Both the position numbers and the translations under genes were made by a program. A DNA stretch of 64,000 bases from Dicyema japonicum (Eukaryota > Dicyemida > Rhombozoa > Dicyemidae), in NCBI GenBank assembly GCA_011109175.1, contig RDEW01000003.1, positions 1,058,421-1,122,420 of the forward strand. The letters run 5' to 3'. The notes beneath the pieces were generated by a model. It saw only the letters and a program-made list of their open reading frames with translations, ran no database searches and had not been told where the DNA came from. Within the stretch, counting starts at the first letter, position 1. Each line of letters opens with the position of its first letter. Positions 10,902 to 20,109 of the stretch are shown here, one piece after another.

Positions 10902-11645
10902 ATGGGAGTAAAATTTGATAATTTATCAGTATTTTACTGTACTAACTATTAGAGAGACGATATAGCTCTGGTCATAAAGGTCAATACGTGTCATTAATGT
11001 TAGGCTTTAGAAGACGCTATGAATATAACCGAAGTGAATAATAGTCCTGAACTTACCATAGCAATAAGGTAACACAACAATTAATTTTTTAGTCGTGGTC
11101 AAGAAAATTGTGCCTACAGAGATAGTATTTTAACGGTGACAGTGCTATTAGAATCGAAAGTATAAATAATTTATATTAATAGGACATTATTGGAAAAATA
11201 TTACATTGTCTGTTAAAAAATGTTTTGCGAGAACACAAAGTAAGAATGTATCGAGCCCGATATTATGATATACTACGTGATGACGTTAGTGGATGGTTAA
11301 TAATGTAAAATTATTTTAGTGAAAGAATATTATCGGAAGATCAAGTTGAAGCCCTTCAAGGGATAAACAAAGCAGATTTTTTGGAAAGAATTGGAGGTTT
11401 ATAAATTATTAACTTTAGAACAATCTACTGCTACAATCACAACAACTACTACCACAACTACTACTACCACCCCTGTTCTTTCTGATTATGCTGAAAAGTA
11501 CATAGATTATCAAAAAGATATCCATGAAGATTCTGAAAAATTACCCATCAAAAATATTGGAATAAATTGTATTATTATGATATATTTAGCATTCAATATT
11601 ATTCATTTCCTGAATTTTCTAATTATTATTAGAATGATCATTTAA
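10902..11645 (+). CDS. orphan 200-residue protein, six micro-introns, hydrophobic C-terminus
   Basis: Seven exons (10902-10928, 10953-10979, 11004-11068, 11093-11159, 11183-11295, 11320-11396, 11419-11645) join without a break into 603 nt (200 codons plus stop). The introns are 24, 24, 24, 23, 24 and 22 nt, all GT...AG; the first contains tactaac. The N-terminal 125 residues are predicted helical and charged (begin MGVKFDNLSRDD; later ILHCLLKNVLREHKVRMYRA and LSEDQVEALQGINKADFLERIG). Then comes a run of 11 Thr encoded by ACN codons, an acidic Tyr-rich stretch, and about 28 hydrophobic residues at the very end. That suggests a tail-anchored membrane protein. I do not recognise the family. The extreme C-terminus is AT-rich and could instead be read-through of an unspliced intron. 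Confidence 0.7.
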
Positions 11646-11654
11646 TTAGATTAT

Positions 11655-12530
11655 TGCTAAAAAAAATTTATTAAAATAATTTTTTGACTAAAACTAGCAG
11701 TAACAATCATTGGATGCTCTGGTAAATGAGGACACATTTCCTCCGATGATTTGCATGGAAATGCGGTTAATGGGTCAGCTTTTTTCTCTTCAATCCTTAT
11801 TTTTAATCTGTTTATAAGGGTCAGAGACCTGTTTCTTATGATTCCTGCCGTTCCCACGGTGACTAGTTCAAAAATGAACTGTCCATCGATACATTCGAAA
11901 TTTTTCATCTTTAGGGTATCTGTCTTTTCCGAGGCTGAGTCTGTGTTAGATGTCCAAATAGGATATCCGAGATATCCAAGCAAGTGGCGTTCCAGGCGAG
12001 GTATCTACCACTTTCCCATGGGAAGAAATTTGTTTTTTCAGACTTTTTGTTGGCTGAGGGAAGTCTGATAGGCTCCAACTTGACACGAAATCCGGCCGCT
12101 TCTAGTCCTCCAGCAATAACTCAGATGATTTAACTGCTCCTCGGACTCCTTTAACGACTCTTCCTCAAAAGAGAGAGTGAATACTTTTAGCGTCGACCAT
12201 TTTTCCACATCTACATCGATTGATCACAAAAATCTATTTCGAGGCAAACGCAAACCACAATTCTTGGGGCTTCGTCATCAATAGTGTCCCAAGTGAGGTA
12301 CATGAGAATGATGTGAGCCATGCAATACTTCGGTTCGTCGATGTAGAAGCCAGACATGCCAGGTTATATCTCATCAATAGTTTTTGAGCATTAAAGTTTG
12401 TCCCAGTCTCGTTGTTTATTAAAGTTCTTCAGGAATCCCACACATAGACGCATCCAGCATTCCTAAGCCGCCCATGTCACTGGTTCAGAGACCAGTACGC
12501 AATGCTGTAATTAATTATTACCTCGTTTTG
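11655..12530 (-). pseudogene. diverged RLE-type retroelement copy, 3' half
   Basis: Minus-strand frames read, in order: LGTLLMTKPQELW (compare GGLLDDDSLRTAV at 62110-64000), RCRCGK (compare KCKCGC), GLEAAGFRVKLEPIRL, FFPWESGRYLAWNATC, then, after a frame change, KNFECIDGQFIFELVTVGTAG followed by a 60-codon tail. The order equals that of the long copy, but sequence identity is lower than between 5215-5745 and the long copy, and RPD is missing. It is probably an older or distinct subfamily. Confidence 0.6.
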
Positions 12531-12739
12531 ACCTCCAAAAATATTTTGGTCACTCCTGGTCTCATATTTCACTGACCAGTCAATAAGAGGGGCCATGAGA
12601 TTTCCATAGAAGAGGGTTTATCGATACGTCGAGTGAGTGTTCTTGTATGGAAAGCCGGATTGTTGAGTATGCAGAGACTTTGAAGGTCCTCAATTATCAT
12701 TTTCTCCTTTTTTCATGGGTTTTTTACTGTCAATCACAA

Positions 12740-14725
12740 TGAGTGGTCGTACTGAAGTCACCACAGATCCTCATTATTATGCAGCTTAATGCTAACGGTA
12801 TAAAATCAAAGATCAAGGAGCTTTTGACGAAACACAAATCGACATTTGCTTAATCCAAGAGTCAAAACTTTCTACAAGGAGTGTGATCCCATTAATTCCT
12901 GGGTTCACCGTCATCAGAAAAGACCGACTTGGAAATGGAGGTGGACTACTTACCAGCATTATACCCGCAATGGCTAACTACTCAATCGACGACAAGAGAG
13001 GTAATCTAAATTGTTGACTCTCGAAAAATGGTGATTCTAAACCACCCGAACATCCACACAAGGTCACCAGTCAGAAGAAATGATAACCCAACTTCACCCA
13101 TCTGTCAATTTCTTCCTCAAGGAGTGCCCCTCTAATTTCATGGAACGTTTCCTACGAGTTCCATAGTGATCATAATCCAATTATACTAAAGTTGTGCCAT
13201 TCAAATGCCACAAGAGCAAAGCCACCTTCAAGAACTATAAGAAAGCAGACTGGGCAAAAAAGTCACAATGACTTCTCGAAGAGTCACTCCTGTCGCCTAG
13301 ATAATTTGTACCTAAGCTATATTCATGTATATAACTTTTTTCTCATGACAAGGTTACACAGGCAGTAAGATCCATAAAGAAGTCATATACGCATGGTCCA
13401 GATCGTATTCCCGAATTCTGCTAAAGCATCTTGGAGAGATTGCAATCAGATCGATTACTTCAATTTTTGATTTGTCCTCAGACACGAACTCTATCTCTAG
13501 TAAATGGAAGAACTCACATAGCATAACTGTCTTAACAGGAAACCGAAAGTCTCACCTTCATCTTACTGTCCGATATCCCTAACCTGTGTGCTATCACGCC
13601 TATAGGAAAACTCTTACTTTTGAAAATTAAACCTCATTTGCCCTTTTGTTACTACCAACACGGATTCAGATTGGAACTTCTACAACAACACACGTAATTT
13701 CCTTGACAATTTATCTCAGAAGGCTTCAAAAAAACCCAAAAGGCATCTATTAGTCTCGTTAGGCATCCAAAGGGGATTTTGTTCAGTCCGAGAATCCTAC
13801 TAAAAAAAGGTCTTCAGCACCTCCATTCATTCAAATTTAAAACGACGGATAGCCAATTTTCTTACCGGATGAAGGGGACATGTGTGTATAGAATATTCAA
13901 GGTCGAGCTCTTGTCTTCTCCCGTATGGTGTTTCTCAGGGATCCTTTTTAATTTAAAACGACTTACCCTGTCCTGGATGTTTTGTAGAGTTTCCTAGACG
14001 CTTCCACTGTCAGATGGCCACCACCCTCCTAGCTGATACTTGGCTCACTGTAAGAGTCGAGGGAGCCTTGTCTGCCGATTTGAGACGACTGTTGGCACTC
14101 CACAGGATACCCATTATCACCTATTCTTTTTGTACCTTGAAGCTGCTCTACGGGAATCAAAACCGATACTGGGTAAAAGACAAACATTATTGCGTATGCT
14201 GATGACGTAGACTTCATTTCAAATGGAAAATATTGTTCACCCGCTTGTTGGAAGAAGTGCCTGGAAGACTAGCTGAATGGTTCCTAACAGTAAATCCGGA
14301 CAAGAGTGAGGTAACTGAACTCAAGAGGGAAAAAACAAGGACGGAGGAACAGTTGCGCAAGTGCAAAAAGCTAGGCTCCCTTCTTGGAGACCATGAGGAC
14401 ATTACAAAAAGGAAAACCTTAGCACAAACTGCCCTCTCCAGGCTGAAGAACACCTGGCTCCATTAAAAGGGCCTTGACAAGTACAGGGGACTCCTAGACA
14501 GATGTACCTTCCGCGAGATTGTTGTCGAGACAACCGGAGCAATAAGCAACTATTCCCTGATCTTCCCAAAAACAGGGACGTATGACCTCACTCAGAAGCC
14601 ACAATGACCGTGATACGCTATGGCTCATCAGTTGGTCTCCATAGTGATCCAGAAGGGAAACGCCGCATCAATAAAAACGGCAGGAAAAAAATAATGACTT
14701 TTTTTATTGTAAAAAATACTTTAAT
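12740..14725 (+). mobile_element. LINE family A: APE endonuclease + reverse transcriptase, decayed
   Basis: In order: an apurinic-type endonuclease start near 12783 (LNANGIKSKIKELLTKHK, then CLIQESKLSTRS), an RT palm region near 13380-13700 (KLLLLKIKPHL, YYQHGFR), the catalytic motif YADD at 14195-14206 in the context IAYADDVDFIS, and a thumb region (VNPDKSEVTELKRE, KKLGSLLGDHEDITKRK) to 14466. A 3' block (14502-14725) with an A-rich tail follows. Many frameshifts and stops make it non-functional. The family copies itself by target-primed reverse transcription. Fragments of the same family lie at 6515-6930, 9720-9960, 15486-16375 and probably 29485-29760. Confidence 0.8.
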
Positions 14726-14793
14726 AAAAAATATTCATTTAAAAAGTAAGAAAATTATCAGAAAATGAAAAATAAGAAAATAAGCAAAACAGA

Positions 14794-15385
14794 TCATTCT
14801 CTCAACTTTTTCATAAGCAAATAAGCATCACAAGGCAAAATATCGGTGTAATACCCATAGACCGTCTCCATGATTTCAAAACCAAATTTCGAGTAGAATT
14901 TAATGGCAACCTCGTTGTTGACCTGAACGTGTCTAAACAAATATTTAGAGTCGATACAAATAAATGCAGTCCAATTCTCGTCACTTTTTGCATAGGTTGA
15001 GGATGTATTCTATCAAACGAGTCCCTGGGCATTAAGCGCAGAGCTAACCAATTCTTTATTTCTGTATGCAGGGAGACAACCCAGAGTGAGGATATAGACT
15101 TCTTTCCTATCTAGATTGAGCTCAATTCGACAGCAAACAGCTCCAACAAGAAATCTTGATAATATGCTAAATTTAAATTTCAAAATACCAAATTTGGCGA
15201 ATTTTCCATAATGAGGAACAGCAGAATAAAAATCATCGCTGTATAGCACTGGAAACACGTAATTGTTTATGATTTTGAGCTGTTTGATGTTGTGGTGGGT
15301 GATTTCTCGAGTTCTATGTTATCCCTACTTTTTACAAAAGTAGTAGGTATTTATTGGTTCTAATAATGTTTTACCTCACTGCCAT
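14794..15385 (-). CDS. NAA50: N-alpha-acetyltransferase 50
   Basis: GNAT-fold acetyltransferase of the NatE complex, which acetylates Met-starting N-termini and supports sister-chromatid cohesion. The first exon (MAVS) joins over a 47-nt intron to RDNIEL. The body then reads ITHHNIKQLK, FPVLYSDDFY, a 22-nt intron, VGAVCCRIELN, YILTLGCLPAYR (beta4 and the acetyl-CoA loop), a 24-nt intron, TRLIEYILNLC, a 25-nt intron, LHVQVNNEVAIKFYSKFGFE and YYTDILPCDAYLLMKK. Order and length (about 165 residues) fit animal NAA50, including the Phe-Pro-Val...Tyr substrate pocket. Three or four one-base gaps (for example a T run near 15151 and a G near 15315) break the frame; each lies in an otherwise conserved stretch. 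It sits between two LINE A copies. Confidence 0.92.
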
Positions 15386-15485
15386 GAAACAACGTGATAT
15401 TTATTTTTAAATTTAAATTATAAAATTATTTTTAAAACCATTTTATTTAAACAAAAATAAATATTATTTCCACTTGATGACGTCA

Positions 15486-16375
15486 TCATGAAAGTAATCT
15501 ACATCCTAGGAATTGATCTAACGAAGGCTTTTGACAGCATCAATAGAGAAAAACTCATGATTGTTCTAAAGGAACTGCTTGACGAGGACTGCCTGAGACT
15601 AATAAGCTTATTACTTTCCGAAAACTGACCTATCATTGAGAATAGGAACAAAAACATTAAAAAAACTGATTATACACGAGTCGAACGAGCAGAATCAAGG
15701 AACGATGAGTGCTGGAGACATACCAAAAAACTCGGCTCACTACTAGGTGACAGCGAGGATATTTGTCGAAGGAAAATGCTGGCTACCATATAATTCAAAA
15801 AATGTACAACATCTGGATAAGGAAAAACGTGTTTCACTAAAACTTCGTGTCAGATTATACGACAAGTTTATCAAGCCAATACTGATATACAATTCCGGAA
15901 TATGGGCATGTTTCTAAAATTGATTTAGAGAAGCTAGATACTTTTCACAGGAACCAACTCCGCATGTTGATTGGAATTTTTTGGCCTAGAAAAATCTCAA
16001 ATAAAATCTATATTCACGATGTAAATCCAGACCACTCAGCACCGATGTTAATTTATCGAGATGGCGACTATTTGGAAATATCCTCAGACTGGATCCGACT
16101 ACGCCATGTAACAGAATAATGGAAGAATATTTCTACTACGCCGGAAGTCGCGGATTTCGAGGCAGACCAAGAAACACACTTCCAACCTGCTTAAAAGATG
16201 ACTACGAACAAATAGTCGTAAATTGGTGACAGCGGACGATCTGGATGATGTTCGAATGAGGGCCAGGAACAAGATGGCGTGGGGCGAGGATGGCGAGGAG
16301 GATGGCTGCAAAACATGGCTCAAGCGAACCCCTTTTAGGGCCACGCGAAAGAGCTCTTAACTAACTAACTTAACT
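15486..16375 (+). pseudogene. LINE family A fragment (RT palm to C-terminus)
   Basis: Starts with GIDLTKAFDSINREKLM (RT motif 3) and continues with KKLGSLLGDSEDICRRKMLAT, the counterpart of KKLGSLLGDHEDITKRK at 14370-14420. Then come RNQLRMLIGIFWPRKISNK and GRPRNTLPTCLKDDY, and last VTADDLDDVRMRARNKMAWGE. Frames shift several times, and the catalytic YADD region has been deleted. Confidence 0.7.
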
Positions 16376-16987
16376 AACTGATGACGTCATCTGGTTAACC
16401 TGTCTAAGAGTCCAAGGCGGCATATTTTCCATCTTTCACTTTACTATGCCATTCCTTGAATGGGTTGATACTACTATGATTTTTTTCAGTGATCACGGAA
16501 ATAAGGGAACGAGGAGATGCATCGCTTATCACTCTGCACTTACCGTAAGACAGAGTCCTGATGGCGTTAAGTAGAGATTTATAGTTTACACATGAGTTTA
16601 ACTGCCTGATAAAGAGCACGTGGATAATTTTCTTAGTGTCGAAACTTCTAAAATTTTATAGCCTAGACAGGTTCTTTCTTTAAATAATCTTTAAATAAAA
16701 TAATTAAATTAAAAAAATATAAAAGTATTCATTTAGGGGTTTCATCCAACTAGTCTTAGACGATCACAAATCATTTTTATTAAATCCAAAAACTGATCCT
16801 ATCTCTTTTTCCGTTGTATCGATTTCAGCCTTTTTCCTGCCCTTCCATTAGTGCGAGCCTGCATTCTTATCTAACTTTTAACATTACTACCATTCTATAC
16901 ATCTCCGGGGACTTGAAGAACAAATTCAGAAAAATCTTCGCATGGCCTATTAACTAATCAATAATTTACAACAATAAAATAAAAAAC
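16376..16987. other. no recognisable gene
   Basis: It begins with a short taac/tactaac-type repeat (about 16360-16385), then AT-rich DNA without supported exons. Confidence 0.4.
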
Positions 16988-17101
16988 GTACGACACTATG
17001 AGTTCCCAGGCGGTCACCCAGCCAAGTACTTACACAGCCTATAACCGCTTAACTTCCGTGGTCGGCTGAGAACGGGTGCTTACGGCCAAGTATGATCGTA
17101 C
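16988..17101 (-). rRNA. 5S ribosomal RNA
   Basis: The minus strand carries the conserved 5S blocks in order: ttctcagccgaccacggaag (loop A to helix III, compare gatctcggaag), ttaagc, agtacttggctgggtgacc and gcctgggaac. The ends pair (gtacga with tcgtac). A run of six T follows directly on the transcribed strand (16981-16986), a Pol III terminator. The length of 114 nt is slightly under the usual 119-121. The internal promoter A and C boxes look preserved, so it may be active. Only one copy is in the window. Confidence 0.87.
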
Positions 17102-17439
17102 ACTTTACTTTTGTAAAAATCCCTAAATATTATTCGCATCTTTACTGTTGTTAGCATTCACAGATGTAATCATCATTAAGTTTGTTCCTATTTTATTTGA
17201 AGATGGGGGAGTTGGCTAAATCTATAAATTTTTATTCGGTCAATTACGGAAGCGTAGTTGAGATCGTTCATGGGTTTCAAGAATATTGCTCCGTCTGAGA
17301 GCCAAATAATCCGTTAATGATCCTGAAATTCAGAACGATCTTGTTCTTCATGAATTAGTGACTGATTCAGAAGCCAAGGATTTCACTATTAATTCAGCCT
17401 ACCATTAACTTGAAAACATTAAAATAGCACACGTCCTGT
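17102..17439. other. no recognisable gene
   Basis: Spacer between 5S and repeat fragments; no exon signal. Confidence 0.35.
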
Positions 17440-17535
17440 TAACTTGAAAAAGCGATGCTGTCTATTGGCGTGAATCTCGCTGGCAATCCTGAGTGAGAAT
17501 AGTCACGCAGTCAAGGCGGTTATCGTATAGCCCTC
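17440..17535 (+). pseudogene. C-terminal tail fragment of RLE-type retroelement
   Basis: It reads ISLAILSENSHAVKAVIV then stop, matching ISLAILRGNSQAVRAAAI at 5080-5140. Confidence 0.5.
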
Positions 17536-17557
17536 GGATTGAACAGTCGAGTTGAGG

Positions 17558-17890
17558 AATTACTATTGCACTTTACGAAGAGCCCTATTAGCTATAGCTC
17601 CTCCCAGATAAGACACATACTTTATTTTAACTAAACAACAGTTATCACAACTAATCGACGAGGGAGAACCAAGGAATACTCTTCATTTCTTTTTTTGTTG
17701 AGTGTGAGTCCTTTTGTAGACGTACCAGTTCCGAAAGAAGATATTCACTGATAACGCGTCACTCGTCAAGCCAAAGCATCGTAGATGCGTGGGACAAACC
17801 TTCAGCCGGAAAGTACAGCAGCGAGATTCAAACTAGGGCCATCAGACCTTCTGCCTGTCACGTGCTACAATCCACCACCCGGAATGATCG
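17558..17890 (-). repeat. tRNA-derived SINE family 1, copy 1
   Basis: On the minus strand the head reads ggtggattgtagcacgtg (A-box-like) and, about 45 nt on, ggccctagtttgaatctcgc (B box). Then comes the body 'catctacgatgctttggctt', 'gacgagtgacg', 'aaaaggactcac', 'aagtatgtgtc' and the tail 'gctaatagggctcttcgtaaagtg'. Other copies: 31546-31665, 31690-31790 (tail), 35345-35690, 36020-36335, 58262-58490 and 58660-58975. Confidence 0.82.
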
Positions 17891-17936
17891 TTTATATTAA
17901 AAATAAATGAATTTATTTATTGTTGCTTAGCAACAG

Positions 17937-19513
17937 ATGTTCGATGACAGTGAAGTTGAACTGGTAGAATTCAAACCTGAGCAAATAAAAAAGTAATGAC
18001 AAAGCACGTGACATTGTAGCAGTAATTCTAAAAATGAGGTCGAAATCCAAACTGACGATATAATATTTTCTAACGTAGCAATTCAGTCCTACAAAACCAA
18101 AGAAAATGAAGTAAACGAAATAATAATCTGAAGACTCAATCAGACCCTTTAAATGCTGAGATCAAAAAAGTTGAATTCGATGAGAAAAAATTGAAAATTT
18201 TTCTGGATAAAGCAGAAAATCGAATGACTGAAATCATCAAGATGGCAAATAAATCCACGGCTTTTTCAGGTTTGCAAAATATAAGGAGTTCAGACTACAA
18301 ATGTTCCCACGAAGAGGCGAATCAGGTTTTAAGGGAGCAAAAGACGATCATAACCGATTTAAAGTCCTCAGTTTCTTGCCTTGATTGGAATTCTTCAGGC
18401 TTATCCTGATCGCGGCAACGTGATTTTGTGGTTTTCAGAGGATAGATTCTGCGAACCGTTTCATGAAGGATTTTGCACTCATGAAAGTGAGGTCAGATCT
18501 TGGAATGTGGCGAAAGAATACAAATCCTCAACTAAAAAGTGTCAACATTGTCTAAAACTGAATTCTTGTGGATCTACTTTAAAATTTCATCCAAAAAACG
18601 GATCTTTGCTGGCCATTGGTTGTTATTCTGGTTGGACTAGTTTTTTGAATCGATCTTAGGCGAAGTTGTAATCTGCTCTTTGCTGGACGAAAATTCTGCA
18701 ATCAATGCGACCACAGCATTGTGCGAATCACAGGGCCATTTTAAATTCATGATTGATATTTTTTGGTTATGTGAGGACCCACGTGATAAAATCGTAGTAT
18801 TTGGTAAATTCACGTTAGCTGACTTGCTCGGCAGATTCAATCATCATTCTGTGGGCTGTCGACTTGACTGAGAATAGAATTTCCTGTCTAAATTTGTCAT
18901 TTTAGTAAGAAATGTTATAGAATTGACATTGGACAGCACATAAACGGGGATCTCACACGGATGATCTATTTTGGTAGTGAGCTGTTATGTGGGACCTCAT
19001 TTGGGGACATAATGAGGATACTCTGGGATTTCAAAGCTTCCACTGATAGTTGGGATATTTATCAATTTTAGAGAAAACTTGGAGATAGACAAAAGTACAA
19101 ACTTCGAATCACATCGTAGCTCCATTGTAGGGTTAAGGAAGCGGTCGAATGGTCCATTTTTCGTTTCAATCTGTTCACGTGGTCAAGTTAGATTGTATGA
19201 CCTCCATAAAGTAATTGTACATATTCAAGACAGCCTAGCCCTGTCCAACAGGTCGACTTGGGAGAGACTGCCACCACTTTTGATTTCATTGAACCGTATT
19301 TGAGCATAGTGGGTCTGAGCAATGGATCAGTCGTACTTTTCTCATTGGGGCAAGACTCTCCAGATTCTTGCGAAACTTTTACGCATGGACGTCCCGTTTC
19401 ATTCGTCAAAGTGTCCTCATATTTGTTTTTTAATTGTAATAAAAATTAGAGATCAAGTAGCTACTTCAGACGTCGAAGGATCGATTAAACTATGGAAGTT
19501 GAGTTTCAAGTGA
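17937..19513 (+). CDS. WD40 dynein intermediate chain, dynein-2 (WDR34/DYNC2I2) type
   Basis: The start ATG follows a pyrimidine-rich acceptor (tgttgcttag), so a 5' intron or trans-splice site is possible. The N-terminal part is acidic with EIQT and AIQS motifs, which resemble the VQT motifs of dynein-2 intermediate chains. WD repeats follow: VSCLDWNSSG, LKFHPKNGSLLAIGCYSG and GEVVICSLLDENSA, then HRSSIVGL, SICSRGQVRLYDL, and last QVATSDVEGSIKLWKL with stop at 19513. Dynein-2 drives retrograde transport in cilia, which fits a ciliated animal. Introns are short (about 27-30 nt at 17993). A few frame changes remain that I could not settle. WDR60 or another WD40 protein is the alternative. Confidence 0.55.
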
Positions 19514-20109
19514 GAGGAGGCATTACTACAGAAGTTGAACCAAAACTTACAATTCTTACTATTACAGCTGTGATTGTTAATATTCGCATTTTAAGTTACT
19601 ATGTCAAGGAAACAATCTAGAGAGGGACCCACGTGTTTCTAAAGGGTTTCTGCGAAGAATCAGGAAACTCACTTAAAAATTGCTTATGCAGAGGAATACA
19701 GATCGGTCCTAAAGAAGGATACCTCGATCAAGTTTTTCCGTAGACAGTCGTTGAGGCACTTCTAAGCAAGAGCGTGCCAAATCTTTCTGCTCGGGGTGGC
19801 TGCCCGTATGGTGCCCTCTAGGCACGCCCCTGTGTCTAAGTGATCTCGATCGACAAAAGGTAGGATGATACCACAAGGACTGACATCCTCTTTTGTTCTT
19901 TTCATTGGACATGCAGACAGCTCATATGTGGCGAGGTTCCAAGGGATCTGAGAAGATTCTTGTAAGAAAGGCCGTTATAAAAGTTGGCCGTCCCTTTTCA
20001 TTTCAGTTGTCGTTTAAGTACATCTTATTCAAGATTTATTAATAAAATGCACATAATTTATTATTTATTTATTTTTGAAAAAAAATTATTTATTTTAAAA
20101 AACAAAAGA
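19514..20109. other. intergenic, no recognisable gene
   Basis: It lies between the convergent 3' ends of two genes. No supported exon. Confidence 0.4.

Noticed and set aside
10902-11395. PUB-domain identity for the orphan protein
   Set aside because: A loose resemblance of the VLREHKVRMYRA stretch to PUB helices did not extend over the domain.
11438-11475. ACT/ACC microsatellite
   Set aside because: It encodes the poly-Thr linker of the orphan gene, so it is coding, not a free repeat.
14029-14453. Minus-strand frames across the LINE RT
   Set aside because: Antisense shadows of the YADD-containing RT.
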